A stretch of 64,000 nt of DNA from Salinispora vitiensis (GCF_000378825.1 NZ_KB900388.1:3753654-3817653); one strand, 5' to 3'. Shown: positions 52,848 through 63,558, numbered from the stretch's first letter. Made by a program: numbers and translations. The notes: generated from the sequence alone by a model not told the origin.

Positions 52848-54017
52848 TCAGCCGCGGCGGGCGGCGTCGATCAGCTCGGTGACCGCGGCGGCAGCGGCGT
52901 CTGGCCGGCCGTGGCGGCGGGCGGCCTCCGCCAGGGCGTGCCGACGCTGCGCGTCGTCGAGCAACGTCAAGAGTTCGGCGCGGAGCGCGGCACCGGTGGC
53001 GTCACCGCCGGTGAGCATCCGCGCCGCGCCGGCCGCGGCGAGGTGCCGGGCGGTCTGCCGCTGCTCGTCGCCGGAGGTCGGCACGAGTGGAATCAGGATT
53101 GCCGGTCGGCCCAACGCGGTCAGCTCGGCTACCGTGCCGGCGCCACTGCGCGCGACCACGATGTCGGCGGCGGCGAGCACATCGGGCAGCTGCCCATGGA
53201 TGTAGTCCACGACGCGGTAACGGGCCTGTAGGTGCGGCGGTAGCTGGGCGGCGATCTGTCGCATCCGGTCCAGGCTGTACTCCCCGCACTGGTGCAGCAC
53301 CTGGCAGCGTTGCAAGACATCGGGGAGGACCTCGGCGACCATCTGGTTCACCTGCACCGCGCCCTGCGCGCCGCCGGTGACGAAGACCAGTGGCAGGTGC
53401 GGCTCCAGCCCGTAGGCGGCGCGACCGGCAGCCGGGTCTCCGGTAAGCATGTCGGGGCGGACCGGGTTGCCGGTAACCACCGCTCTGGCCTGCGCTCGCT
53501 TCGACAGGTTCGGCAACGAGGAGGCGTGGCTCAGCAGCACCCGGCGGGCGACTAGGGCGAGAATCCGGTTGGCCAGGCCCAGGTTGAGGGTTTGCTCGTG
53601 CATGACCAGGGGGCGCCGGGCCAGCCAGGCGGCCAGACCGATCGGGACGGAGACATAGCCGCCGGTGGAGAGGACCACGTGCGGCCGGACCCGCAGTACG
53701 GTCGCCATGGCCTGCAGTACGCCGATCGGAATCCGGAACGCGTCGGTGATGTTGCGCCACAGCTCCTGACGGTTGGGCGATCGCCGTAGCTTTCCGGTGG
53801 TGATGGCGCGGAAGGGCAGGCCCTCCTGCCGGGCGATCTTCGCCTCCAGTCCCTGCTCGACACCGACCCAGAGAATCTCGGGCTCGGCGCCGGTTTCGGC
53901 GAGGCGGGCGCGGAGCGTCCGGATGGTTGTCAGCGCCGGGTAGGTGTGCCCCCCGGTGCCACCGCCGGTGACGATGATTCGCAAGCCGTGGAGCTGTTGA
54001 GCACTGTAGACGGCCAT
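52848..54017 (-). CDS. MurG-type UDP-GlcNAc:lipid I glycosyltransferase paralogue
   Basis: 389 residues; ATG with AGGGGAACGC upstream. GT28 features are complete: LRIIVTGGGTGGHTYPALTTI (G loop 1), STGGYVSVPIGLAAWLARRPLVMHEQ, FVTGGAQGAVQVNQMVAEVLP (G loop 3), VDYIHGQLPDVLAAADIVVARSGAGTVAEL and IPLVPTSGDEQRQTARHL. MurG makes lipid II on the inner membrane face. It is not in a division/cell-wall cluster, so it is likely a second copy; its neighbours are an IS110 remnant and globin genes. Unusual: HTYP in place of the common HVFPAL, and HEQTLN for HEQNAxxG. Confidence 0.85.
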   Translation of the reverse strand: MAVYSAQQLHGLRIIVTGGGTGGHTYPALTTIRTLRARLAETGAEPEILWVGVEQGLEAKIARQEGLPFRAITTGKLRRSPNRQELWRNITDAFRIPIGVLQAMATVLRVRPHVVLSTGGYVSVPIGLAAWLARRPLVMHEQTLNLGLANRILALVARRVLLSHASSLPNLSKRAQARAVVTGNPVRPDMLTGDPAAGRAAYGLEPHLPLVFVTGGAQGAVQVNQMVAEVLPDVLQRCQVLHQCGEYSLDRMRQIAAQLPPHLQARYRVVDYIHGQLPDVLAAADIVVARSGAGTVAELTALGRPAILIPLVPTSGDEQRQTARHLAAAGAARMLTGGDATGAALRAELLTLLDDAQRRHALAEAARRHGRPDAAAAAVTELIDAARRG

Positions 54018-54124
54018 GCGTTCCCCTGTGCGGTGTCCGTCCGGCTGGCATCTTGCCGGCGAGCCAGGATGGACTGGTGGGCGTTCTGACGTTGTTGGAG
54101 ATCGACTATAACGCCCGCGAACTC

Positions 54125-54205
54125 CGTCGCTTCGTCGCCTGCCGCGCCGCCCGTCGCTTGGTCGCCTGCCGCGTCGCCCGTCGCTTGGTCGCCTGCCGCG
54201 TCGCC
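54125..54205. repeat. Three tandem 27-bp units upstream of the MSMEG_6728-like gene
   Basis: Units at 54125-54151, 54152-54178 and 54179-54205, the last two identical, built on CGTCGCTTGGTCGCCTGCC. The plus frame would give an Arg/Ala/Cys-rich repeat peptide that I do not regard as a gene. Confidence 0.85.
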
Positions 54206-54285
54206 CGTCGCGCTGCCGCTGCCCTGCTGCCCCGCTGCCTTGCTGCCGGAGGATTGTCGGGTGCGGCGGCGGGTAGGTAATCAGG

Positions 54286-54756
54286 ATGCAGACGTTCCTC
54301 CCGTACCCGGACTTCCTGGCCAGCGCGGCCGTGCTGGACCAACGACGGCTCGGTAAGCAGCGGGTGGAGGCGATTCAGGTACTGCGGGGGCTGACCCGTC
54401 CGGGTTACGGCTGGCGACACCATCCGGCGGTGAAGATGTGGGCCGGCTACGAGGAGGCACTGACTCGGTACGGCCTGGACGTGTGCGCGGTCTGGTGCGA
54501 GCCGGGCCGAGCCGACACCTGTGCCGCGACGCTGGTCGACGACTTCGCCGCCGCCCGCGGCGTACGCACCGTACGCACCCAGGCCGAGTTGGCGGACGCC
54601 GGTGAGCTACCGCCCTGGCTAGGCCGCGACGACCTGCACCTGAGTCACCGTTCGTCGCTGCTGCGCAAGGACCCCGAACACTATCGCCCGCAGTTCGGGG
54701 ACATCCCGATCGATCTGGAATACGTCTGGCCCCGTTCGGATCGCGCCCCCGGCTAG
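54286..54756 (+). CDS. MSMEG_6728-family protein (pyrimidine-dimer glycosylase-like fold)
   Basis: 156 residues. MQTFLPYPDFLASAAVLDQRRLGKQRVEAIQVLRGL is the family hallmark, followed by WRHHPAVKMWAGYEEALTRYG and LHLSHRSSLLRKDPEHYRPQF. The family belongs to a clan with T4 endonuclease V-like proteins. A repair function is suggested by fold only. A GTAGGTAATCAGG sequence precedes the start. Confidence 0.85.
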   Translation: MQTFLPYPDFLASAAVLDQRRLGKQRVEAIQVLRGLTRPGYGWRHHPAVKMWAGYEEALTRYGLDVCAVWCEPGRADTCAATLVDDFAAARGVRTVRTQAELADAGELPPWLGRDDLHLSHRSSLLRKDPEHYRPQFGDIPIDLEYVWPRSDRAPG

Positions 54757-54893
54757 GAAGGTCGCGCCCCGGCTAAAAGGAGCCGCCGGCTGGGAAGGGC
54801 CGCCGGACCGTGACCGGCGTCACCGAGATGGGGCGGGGCGGCGGCTGCGTCGATATCGTCACCGCGGCGACATGGACCGGAGGGAGAGTTGCG

Positions 54894-55685
54894 GTGACGG
54901 ACGCGGAACTGCTTGTCGAGGTGGCCGGTCCGGTGGCGACCGTGGTGATCCACAATCCGGCCCGGCGGAACGCGATGACCGCGGCGATGTGGCGACGCCT
55001 GCCGGGGGTGCTCGATCGGCTGGAGGTCGACCCGGCGGTACGGGCCCTGGTGCTCACCGGAGCCGACGACACCTTCTGCGCCGGCGCGGACCTCGGTGAC
55101 CTGGACGAGCTGCTGGACGCCGGTGACGCCAGTATCGCTGTCACCGCCGAGGAGCGACTCGCCGCCTTCGCCAAGCCGACAGTCGCCGCGATTCGCGGCG
55201 CCTGCGTCGGTGGTGGGTGTCAACTCGCCGTCGCCTGCGACCTGCGGCTCGCCGCCGACGACGCGCGCTTCGGCGTACCTCCGGCCCGGCTCGGCCTGGT
55301 CTATCCGGCACCCACCACCCGCCGGCTGGCCCGACTGGTCGGGCCGTCCACGGCGAAGGCTCTGCTCTTCACGGCGGAGCTGATCGACGCCGAGCGGGCG
55401 CTCCGGGTTGGCCTGGTGGACGAGGTGCTGCCCGCTGCCGCGCTCTCGGCCCGGGTCGGTGCGGTTACCGCCGCGATGACCGCGCGGTCCCGGCTCAGCG
55501 TGATGGCGGCCAAGGAAATCGTCGACGGGCGGGCGGACGATGACCGGATCGCCTGGTGGCACGGGCAGGTGCGGGCCAGCGGGGAGGCCCGGGAGGGTGT
55601 GGCGGCGGCCAACGAGCGCCGGCCGGCCCGGTTTCCGTGGTCCCCGCCCGAGGTGGGGGCCGGTGGAGCGGGCGGCACCGGGTAG
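54894..55685 (+). CDS. Enoyl-CoA hydratase/isomerase (crotonase) family protein
   Basis: 263 residues from GTG 54894, preceded by GGAGGGAGA. Crotonase fold: VATVVIHNPARRNAMTAAMW, FCAGADLGDLDELL, KPTVAAIRGACVGGGCQLAVACDLRLAADDARFGVPPARLGLVYP. The two Glu residues of classical hydratases (in GGGxEL and FxxPE) are replaced by Gln (GGGCQL) and Pro (FGVPPA), so a hydratase reaction is doubtful; another crotonase chemistry is more likely. The C-terminal MAAKEIVDGRADDDRIAWW is family-typical. Confidence 0.87.
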   Translation: MTDAELLVEVAGPVATVVIHNPARRNAMTAAMWRRLPGVLDRLEVDPAVRALVLTGADDTFCAGADLGDLDELLDAGDASIAVTAEERLAAFAKPTVAAIRGACVGGGCQLAVACDLRLAADDARFGVPPARLGLVYPAPTTRRLARLVGPSTAKALLFTAELIDAERALRVGLVDEVLPAAALSARVGAVTAAMTARSRLSVMAAKEIVDGRADDDRIAWWHGQVRASGEAREGVAAANERRPARFPWSPPEVGAGGAGGTG

Positions 55686-55708
55686 CGGTGGGTCGCCCCC
55701 GCCTCCGA

Positions 55709-57235
<1,527 letters not shown>

Positions 57236-57339
57236 CGCCCCAGTCTGCCGGAGTCGGGCCGGGGCGGAGAATGGACGCGCGCTACTGATCCGTCGTAATC
57301 GTGATCAATGGGCTGCGCGAGGGCCGCCAGCTGTCTACT

Positions 57340-59289
57340 ATGCGCCACATGACGGGGCCCTTCGATCGTGCGTGGTGGACCGGGCGGCGGCTCCGAGGCA
57401 ACAGCGACGCCTGGACCCACTACGTGGTCTGTGGCCACGACGCGTTGGCGTACTGGGTGGTGAAGTCACTGCTCGGCACCGAGCCGCAGCTGGCCCGGAT
57501 CCGGATCACGCTGGTGGTGCCGAGGCGGCAGCGGACGGACAGCCCGGACGGTCGAGATCTCGACGGCATCGAGGTCATTCAGGCTGACCGGCTCGACGAG
57601 GTGACATTCCGCGAGGCCCGGCTGGACCGGGCCGAGGGTTTGGCGCTGCTGCACCAGGACGATGTGGGCAACATGCACGCCGCGCTCTGCGCACAGGAGG
57701 TCCAGCCGAGCCTGCGGTTGGTGGTGCGGATGTTCAACACCAGCCTGGCCAACGGGGTACGACAGATCTTCCCCGACTCCGCGGTGCTCTCCGACGCCGC
57801 GATGGCGGCTCCGGCCTTCGTCGCCGCCGCGCTGGGTGAGGTCGCGCCGGCGCACTTCCGACACGGCGGGCGGACGCTCTACGTCGCCCGCCGCGTCGAT
57901 CTTCGCGCTGAGGACGTCGTCTGCCCGGTGGCGGATACCCGCGACCCGCGGGAGGTCCGGGTCCTGCCCGCGGACGCGACCGCCGCCGACGTGGTGCTCG
58001 CCGAGGCGGCCGGTACGCCACCGGGAACCGAGGTGGCGGCACGCCGACTGCGCCGGTCCCGGCGGTGGCGGCGGCCGGTCACGATGCTGCTCCGGGCGGT
58101 CCGCGGCTTCGCCACCCGCCGGATCGGCATCGCCGTGATGGCGCTGCTGGCGGTGATCGTCGTGCTCGGCGGCCTCTACGCCAGCACCGCCGAGGTGAGC
58201 TGGGGGGAGGCGCTCTACCTGACCCTGGTCACCGCCCTGAGCGGGCAGGACCCGGACGCCGCCAAGCCGGTGGGCGAACAGGTCCTCCAGGTGGTCCTCA
58301 ATCTCTCCGGGCTGGCACTGATCCCGTTGATCACCGCCGTGGTGGTGGACGGCCTCGTCAACGCCCGGCTGGCGCTGCACTCCGGGCGGCCCCTGACCGA
58401 CCGTTCCGGGCACGTGGTCGTGGTCGGCCTCGGCAACATCGGGATGCGGGTGACCGCCCAGCTCCGCGATTTCGGAGTCGAGGTGGTCGCCATTGACAAG
58501 AACCCGGATGCGCGGGGTGCCGAGCTGGCCCGGCAGCTCGGCGTGCCGGTGGTGGTGGGGGACGCCTCCGCCGAGGAGATCCTGCGCGCCGCCTCGGTCG
58601 CTACCAGCCAGGCCCTCGTCGTGGTCTCCACCGACGACGGGGTGAATCTGCGGGCCGCGCTGACCGCCCGTTCTCTCAACGACGATGTTCAGGTGGTGCT
58701 GCGGCTCTTCGATGGGCACTTCGCCGAGCGCGTCCAGCGGTCCTTCGGTATCGGCGTCTCGCGAAGCGTGTCGTACCTGGCGGCGCCGTCGTTCGCCGGT
58801 GCCCTGCTGGACCGTGCCGTCATCGCCACCATCTCGGTCGGCCGGCACGCCCTGTTGGTCACCGAGGTCCCGGTCGCCGCCGGCTCCTCGCTCGAGGGTC
58901 AGCCCCTCGCCGCCGTCGGCCGGGCGGGGAGCGTCCGGCTCCTCGCCCATGCCCGCTCCGGCCAGCAGTACGAGTGGGAGTTTGACCACCGGCTAGTGAT
59001 CATGGGCGGGGACCGGTTGACGGTGGTTGCCCGACGGGCCGGGCTGAATGCCCTGCTCCGTGCGACCGGCCCCCTCGATTCGGAGGTTTCCGCGCCGCCG
59101 GGGGCCGTTATGCCGCCGGCCGGCTCGTCCCCGGGGGCCGCGATGCCGCCGGCCGGCTCGTCCCCGGAGGCCGCGACGCCGCCGGCCGGCTCGTCCCCGG
59201 GGGCCGCGATGCCCCCGGGGGGCCCGCCACTGCCCCGGTCAGGGGAGCAGGACGGTTCGGTTGGTCAACAATCCGACTCTGCCGACTAA
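57340..59289 (+). CDS. Double-Rossmann (TrkA-N) ion-channel-like membrane protein
   Basis: About 649 residues; ATG 57340 or 57349 (an in-frame GTG at 57301 is also open). N-terminal Rossmann domain (THYVVCGHDALAYWVVKSLL); two membrane helices (RIGIAVMALLAVIVVLGGLYA and VLQVVLNLSGLALIPLITAVVV) flank a pore-like loop EALYLTLVTALSGQDPDAA; second Rossmann domain GHVVVVGLGNIGMRVTAQLRDFGVEVVAIDKN. The topology is that of 2-TM potassium channels with RCK domains, but TVGYGD is replaced by ALSGQD. The tail is an AMPPAGSSPG repeat. Ion specificity unknown. Confidence 0.82.
   Translation: MRHMTGPFDRAWWTGRRLRGNSDAWTHYVVCGHDALAYWVVKSLLGTEPQLARIRITLVVPRRQRTDSPDGRDLDGIEVIQADRLDEVTFREARLDRAEGLALLHQDDVGNMHAALCAQEVQPSLRLVVRMFNTSLANGVRQIFPDSAVLSDAAMAAPAFVAAALGEVAPAHFRHGGRTLYVARRVDLRAEDVVCPVADTRDPREVRVLPADATAADVVLAEAAGTPPGTEVAARRLRRSRRWRRPVTMLLRAVRGFATRRIGIAVMALLAVIVVLGGLYASTAEVSWGEALYLTLVTALSGQDPDAAKPVGEQVLQVVLNLSGLALIPLITAVVVDGLVNARLALHSGRPLTDRSGHVVVVGLGNIGMRVTAQLRDFGVEVVAIDKNPDARGAELARQLGVPVVVGDASAEEILRAASVATSQALVVVSTDDGVNLRAALTARSLNDDVQVVLRLFDGHFAERVQRSFGIGVSRSVSYLAAPSFAGALLDRAVIATISVGRHALLVTEVPVAAGSSLEGQPLAAVGRAGSVRLLAHARSGQQYEWEFDHRLVIMGGDRLTVVARRAGLNALLRATGPLDSEVSAPPGAVMPPAGSSPGAAMPPAGSSPEAATPPAGSSPGAAMPPGGPPLPRSGEQDGSVGQQSDSAD
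59104..59202 (+). repeat. 33-bp minisatellite at the 3' end of the channel-like gene
   Basis: Three units (59104-59136, 59137-59169, 59170-59202) plus a partial fourth encode MPPAGSSPGAA repeats in the C-terminal tail. Confidence 0.9.
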
Positions 59290-59360
59290 CCCAGGTCCCG
59301 GAAGGCGCCAGCACCAGGGGATCGGCCCCTAGTGACTAGGCCGCTGGCCCGGGACCAGGG
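59290..59360. terminator. Long nested hairpin between convergent genes
   Basis: CCCAGGTCCCGG (59290-59301) pairs with CCGGGACCAGGG (59349-59360) with one mismatch; inside, GCCAGC (59307-59312) pairs with GCTGGC (59343-59348), and GGGG with CCCC at the tip. Symmetric, so it could serve both strands. Confidence 0.65.
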
Positions 59361-59383
59361 TTGTTCGGTCACCGTTCGGCTGG

Positions 59384-60127
59384 TCAGGAGGGGGCGCCGC
59401 TGAGGACCTCGACCGCACCGGTGTCGAGGGAGTAGTAGGCGCCGACGATGGCGAGTTCCTGCTTCGTCACGAGCGGGGCGAGGCCCGGGTTGGAGCGCAG
59501 TTCGTTCGCGACCAACTCGATCTGGGCTCGGACCATGGCATCGATCGGGTCGTCACCCCCGGTCTCAGCTACCTTTTCGTACGCCGGCTGCAGGGCCGTG
59601 ACGATCTCTGCCAGGTGGCCGGGCAGCGTTTCGCCGTCACTGAGGGAGGCGTGCGCCGCCTTGACGGCGCCGCAACGTTGATGACCGAGGACCACGATGA
59701 GCGGAGTGCCGTTGGCCACCGGCCCGTATTCGACCGAACCGGTGACCACCGGGCTTACCACCTCGGCCCCGGTGCGGGTCGCGAAGAGGTCGCCCAGGCC
59801 GACGTCGAAGATGAGTTCCGGTGGTACCCGCGAGTCGATGCAGGAGAGGACCGCCGCGAAGGGCTTCTGCTCCTCGGCTACGGCCTGACGCCGGTCCGGG
59901 TCCCGGTTGGGGGCCTGCGGCTCGCCCTTTACCCACCGCTGGTTGCCCTCCATCAGCCGCTTGAGTGCTGCCGTGGGCGTGGTGGGCGTGGTGGGCGGCG
60001 CTTGGGTTGGCGCGCTGGTCGTTGCCGGCTGCGCCTCCGTCGATGAGCAGCCCGCGAGCGTGGCTACGGTGCCGACCAGCGCGCCGGAGAGCAACGCCCG
60101 CCGATTCGGGCGTACAACTCTATTCAT
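59384..60127 (-). CDS. Exported beta-class carbonic anhydrase lipoprotein
   Basis: 247 residues. The start NRRALLSGALVGTVATLAG-C combines a twin-Arg motif with a lipobox. After a Thr/Pro linker, the beta-carbonic anhydrase core: AVLSCIDSRVPPELIFDVGLGDLFATRTGAEV (first zinc Cys and the Asp-Arg dyad), then LGHQRCGAVKAA (zinc His and second Cys). Interconverts CO2 and bicarbonate outside the membrane. Most beta enzymes are cytoplasmic, so export is notable. Confidence 0.92.
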   Translation of the reverse strand: MNRVVRPNRRALLSGALVGTVATLAGCSSTEAQPATTSAPTQAPPTTPTTPTAALKRLMEGNQRWVKGEPQAPNRDPDRRQAVAEEQKPFAAVLSCIDSRVPPELIFDVGLGDLFATRTGAEVVSPVVTGSVEYGPVANGTPLIVVLGHQRCGAVKAAHASLSDGETLPGHLAEIVTALQPAYEKVAETGGDDPIDAMVRAQIELVANELRSNPGLAPLVTKQELAIVGAYYSLDTGAVEVLSGAPS

Positions 60128-60177
60128 TAATTTCCCCTGAACTGGTTTATAGTAATACTCTCACCTTTAGCGGTGGA

Positions 60178-60183
60178 ATTATA
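60178..60183 (-). promoter_or_regulatory. Possible -10 box for the carbonic anhydrase gene
   Basis: TATAAT on the minus strand, 50 nt upstream of the ATG, inside an unusually A+T-rich 60-bp stretch. No good -35 at 16-18 bp was found, so this is tentative. Confidence 0.35.
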
Positions 60184-60311
60184 CGTTGAAGGCCCCAGAG
60201 ACGGACAAGCAGGCGTATTCTCCGGCTTCCGCGGGTGGCAGGTGGTGGGGCGCTCAGCCCCGCCACGGACCGCAGGTCCGGCGCCGCGCCAGCACGCGAC
60301 CGCGGACCGGA

Positions 60312-61085
60312 TCAGTTCGTGCGCGCGGAGGTCCGCCTCCGGTGGTCCTGGTCGATCCGCCGGGGCAGCGGAATGTCATCCCAGGGCACCCGGTGCAGCA
60401 CCCGGTCCAGCAGGAGGCCGAGCAGCAGCCCGGCGACCGAGTCGGTCAGCCAGTGCCAGCCCAGGTACAGGGTCGTGGCGAACACCACCAGGGGCGGGAC
60501 GACCCGTACCGCGACGGCGAGCCGGGGTGGCAACGTGCGCCCGTACGTCTTCAGTAACTGGGCGAGGAGCAGGACGATCACGCCCCACCAGATGATCGTG
60601 TTGACGACGTGCCCGGACGGGTAGGAGCGGGTGAACTGCAGCGCCAACTCGTGCTGGAAGAGCGGCAGGGTCTGCTCCGGCGCGAGGAAGGGTTCTTTCA
60701 CGCTCGCGCTGGGCGCGGGCCGGGCCGTCGTCACCTTGAGCCCGCCGACGACGAGGTAGATCAGGATGACCCCGGCGACCGGTGGCAGCAGTGGGCGGGC
60801 GGAGCGGACCCGCACCGCGAGCAGAACGCCGAGCCCGACCGCGACCAGGGTCAGCGGGCCGCCCTGACCGAGGTAGTTGAGGCTGAAGGCGACCCAGTAC
60901 GCGGCGGTCGGGCGGTGCGCGTCCGACCAGTCGGCCACCGCCCGGTCGAGGCCGAAGAGGTAGCCGGCGGTGAGGGCGGCGGTCAGGGCCACCAGGCCGG
61001 CGAGGAGCAGCCCGTCGAACCACCAGCCAGCCGGGCGGACCGGCCGGAGCCGTACCGCTCGCCACCTGGTCATTGCCTGCCGCAT
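60312..61085 (-). CDS. PAP2-superfamily membrane phosphatase
   Basis: 257 residues (ATG 61085, or 61073). Six hydrophobic segments. The PAP2 signature is split as KVTTARPAPS (motif 1, KxxxxRP), SYPSGHVVNTIIW (motif 2, PSGH) and YLGWHWLTDSVAGLLLG (motif 3, HxxxD). Substrate probably a lipid phosphate such as undecaprenyl pyrophosphate or phosphatidate. Divergent from the DUF4032 gene by 105 bp. Confidence 0.9.
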   Translation of the reverse strand: MRQAMTRWRAVRLRPVRPAGWWFDGLLLAGLVALTAALTAGYLFGLDRAVADWSDAHRPTAAYWVAFSLNYLGQGGPLTLVAVGLGVLLAVRVRSARPLLPPVAGVILIYLVVGGLKVTTARPAPSASVKEPFLAPEQTLPLFQHELALQFTRSYPSGHVVNTIIWWGVIVLLLAQLLKTYGRTLPPRLAVAVRVVPPLVVFATTLYLGWHWLTDSVAGLLLGLLLDRVLHRVPWDDIPLPRRIDQDHRRRTSARTN

Positions 61086-61190
61086 CTCGGCCACGCTACC
61101 GGCCCGTTCGGCCCCCGGCCCGGTCCGGGTGGCTGTGTGCCGAACCACGCGGGGAGGCGTTCCGGCGGGGGAGGGCGCAAACTGGAGTGC

Positions 61191-62402
61191 GTGCGGATCA
61201 CCTCGGCTCTCGTTGACCCGGCGCTGCTCGACCTGCCCTGGTCGACCCCGCTGGTGGAGTGGCCGGCGCAGCACCTGGTGGCGCTGCCGCAGGGCATCTC
61301 TCGACATGTTGTCCGGTTCGTCCGGCTCGGCGGTTACGTGTACGCGGTCAAGGAGACCGGCGAGCGGGTGGCCGAGCGAGAGTACGACCTGCTGCGGGCC
61401 CTGGAACGGATCGACTTCCCAACGGTGGAGGCGGTGGCGATCGTCGCCGACCGGCAGACCGAGGCCGGGGAACCGCTGGACCCGGTGTTGATCACCCGGC
61501 ACCTTCAGTTCTCCCTGCCCTACCGGGCGCTCTTCTCGCACACGCTGCGCCCGGAGACGATGGAGCGACTCCTCGACGCGTTGGCCGCGCTGCTGGTCCG
61601 GATGCACCTGACCGGCTTCTTCTGGGGCGACTGCTCGCTGTCGAACACCCTCTTCCGTCGGGACGCGGGCGCGTTCGCCGCCTACCTGGTGGACGCGGAG
61701 ACCGGGGTGCTGCACCGCTCGTTGTCGAACGGGCAGCGCGGTGAGGACTTGGAGATCGCCCGGGTGAACATCTTCGGGGAGGCGTTGGATCTGCAGGCGG
61801 CCGGGCTGCTGCACGAGTCGATCGACCCGGAGGCGGTGTGCGAGGAGGTCGTGCGGCGCTACGAGCGGCTGTGGCATGAGATCACCTACGAGCAGCAGAT
61901 CGAGCGGGAGGCGCGGCACGACATCGAGGGCCGGATCCGCGGGCTCAACGAGCTGGGCTTCGACGTCGCTGAGATCGCCGTGTCGACGATCGACGACGGG
62001 CGTTATCTGGTGCGGCCGAAGGTGGTGGACGCCGGCTACCACACCCGGCGGCTGCTTCGCCTGACCGGCCTGGACGCGGAGGAGAACCAGGCGCGTCGGC
62101 TCCTCAATGACCTGGACGCCTACCGGGCCGAGAGCGACCTGGCCGACGAGCAGCAGGCGGCACACCGCTGGCTGACCGAGGTCTTCGAGCCGGTGGTCCG
62201 CGCCGTGCCGGCGCACCTGCGCCGCAAGCTGGAACCGCAGGAGATCTTCGCGCAGATCATCGAGCACAAGTGGCTGCTCTCCCAGCGGGCCGGCCGGGAC
62301 GTTGGCATGGCCCCGGCGGTGCAGTCGTACCTCGGGGACGTGTTGGCGCACCGCCCCGACGAGCAGGCGGTGCTCGGGGTGGAGATCCCGCCCCCGAGCT
62401 GA
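61191..62402 (+). CDS. DUF4032 protein with kinase-like N-terminal region
   Basis: 403 residues from GTG 61191, GGAG 6 nt upstream. Kinase-like elements are visible: VRFVRLGGYVYAVKETGERVAEREYDLLRALE (Lys-Glu pair) and MHLTGFFWGDCSLSNTLFR with AAYLVDAETGVLH (catalytic D/N and metal Asp). The second half (ELGFDVAEIAVSTIDDGRYLVRPKVVDAGYHTRRLLRLTGLDAEENQARRLLND) is the DUF4032 domain. Found across actinobacteria; function unknown. Confidence 0.88.
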   Translation: MRITSALVDPALLDLPWSTPLVEWPAQHLVALPQGISRHVVRFVRLGGYVYAVKETGERVAEREYDLLRALERIDFPTVEAVAIVADRQTEAGEPLDPVLITRHLQFSLPYRALFSHTLRPETMERLLDALAALLVRMHLTGFFWGDCSLSNTLFRRDAGAFAAYLVDAETGVLHRSLSNGQRGEDLEIARVNIFGEALDLQAAGLLHESIDPEAVCEEVVRRYERLWHEITYEQQIEREARHDIEGRIRGLNELGFDVAEIAVSTIDDGRYLVRPKVVDAGYHTRRLLRLTGLDAEENQARRLLNDLDAYRAESDLADEQQAAHRWLTEVFEPVVRAVPAHLRRKLEPQEIFAQIIEHKWLLSQRAGRDVGMAPAVQSYLGDVLAHRPDEQAVLGVEIPPPS

Positions 62403-62448
62403 CCGGCGGTGCGCACCGCCGTGGACCGATGCGGCCCGCTCGGCCCAG

Positions 62449-63558
62449 TCAGTCCAGCCAGGTGCCGGCGCGCATCACCCGGACCACGTTCAGGTCGTCG
62501 TCGAGCACCACCAGGTCCGCTCGGAGGCCGGGCTGGAGGGCGCCGACCCGATCGCCGAGACCGATCGCCTGGGCGGGCGTGGTGGCCACCATCCGGGCCG
62601 CCTCCGGGACGGCGACGCCGGTGCCGACCGCGTGCCGGAAGGCGGCATCCATGGTCAGCGTGCTGCCGGCGACCGCCCCGTCGCGGGCGAGCCGGGCCAC
62701 GCCGGCGGTAACGGTGACCCGCTGCCCGCCCAGCTCGTACTCGCCGTCGGGCTGACCGGCGGCGGCCATCGCGTCGGTGACCAGGGCGGTCCGCTCCACA
62801 CCGGCGGTGGTGGTGGCGAAGGCGAGCATGCCGTCGTGCAGGTGCACCCCGTCGGCGACCAGTTCGCAGACCACGGTGGGGGCTTCCAGCAGGGCGATCA
62901 CCGGTCCCGGCTCCCGGTGGTGCACCGGGCGCATCCCGTTGAACAGGTGGGTGGCGACGCTCGCGCCGGCGGCGATGGCGTCCCGGGTCTGCTGGTACGT
63001 GGCATCGGTGTGGCCGATCGCCGGGACCACGCCGTGGGCGGTGAGTAGCTTGATCGCGGCGGTCGCTCCCTCGCGCTCCGGGGCGAGGGTGACCATCCGG
63101 ATCGTTCCCTGGCCCAGCTTCAGCAGCTCGGTCAGCTCCTCGGTGGAGGGGTCGCGCAGGTACGCCGGGTTCTGCGCCCCGCACCGGGCGGCGGAGAGGT
63201 ACGGGCCCTCGAAGTGAATCCCGGCGAGCACCCCTTCGGCGACCAGCGGCCGAAAGGCGGTGGTGGCGGTGCGCATCAGCGCGAACGGCGAGCTCACCAG
63301 GCTGGCCAGCAGGGTGGTGGTGCCGTGCCGGAGGTGGAAGCCGGCGGCGGCCCGGGCCTCGTCGGTGTCTCCGGTGGTGAAGGTGTGTCCACCGCCGCCA
63401 TGGGTGTGGATGTCTACGAATCCGGGGAGGATCCAGTGTCCGTCCCGCCCGGACGGGTACTCGGCGACCGCGGTGATCTGCTCGTCGTTGATCTCTACGC
63501 AGCCCTGGTGGATCACCCCGGCGGGGGTCACCACCCGACCGGTCACCCGTACCGTCAT
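62449..63558 (-). CDS. nagA: N-acetylglucosamine-6-phosphate deacetylase
   Basis: 369 residues. Removes acetate from GlcNAc-6-P in amino-sugar recycling. Amidohydrolase motifs: [18 protein letters not shown] (HxH), [10 protein letters not shown] (metal Glu), [29 protein letters not shown] and [21 protein letters not shown] with the catalytic Asp. Its ATG overlaps the stop of the ROK gene by 4 nt, so kinase and deacetylase are co-translated. Confidence 0.94.
   Translation of the reverse strand: MTVRVTGRVVTPAGVIHQGCVEINDEQITAVAEYPSGRDGHWILPGFVDIHTHGGGGHTFTTGDTDEARAAAGFHLRHGTTTLLASLVSSPFALMRTATTAFRPLVAEGVLAGIHFEGPYLSAARCGAQNPAYLRDPSTEELTELLKLGQGTIRMVTLAPEREGATAAIKLLTAHGVVPAIGHTDATYQQTRDAIAAGASVATHLFNGMRPVHHREPGPVIALLEAPTVVCELVADGVHLHDGMLAFATTTAGVERTALVTDAMAAAGQPDGEYELGGQRVTVTAGVARLARDGAVAGSTLTMDAAFRHAVGTGVAVPEAARMVATTPAQAIGLGDRVGALQPGLRADLVVLDDDLNVVRVMRAGTWLD

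Noticed and set aside
54053..54280. Plus-strand ORF with RRLVACRVA repeats
   Set aside because: Produced by the 27-bp tandem repeat; composition is not protein-like and it ends just before a well-supported gene.
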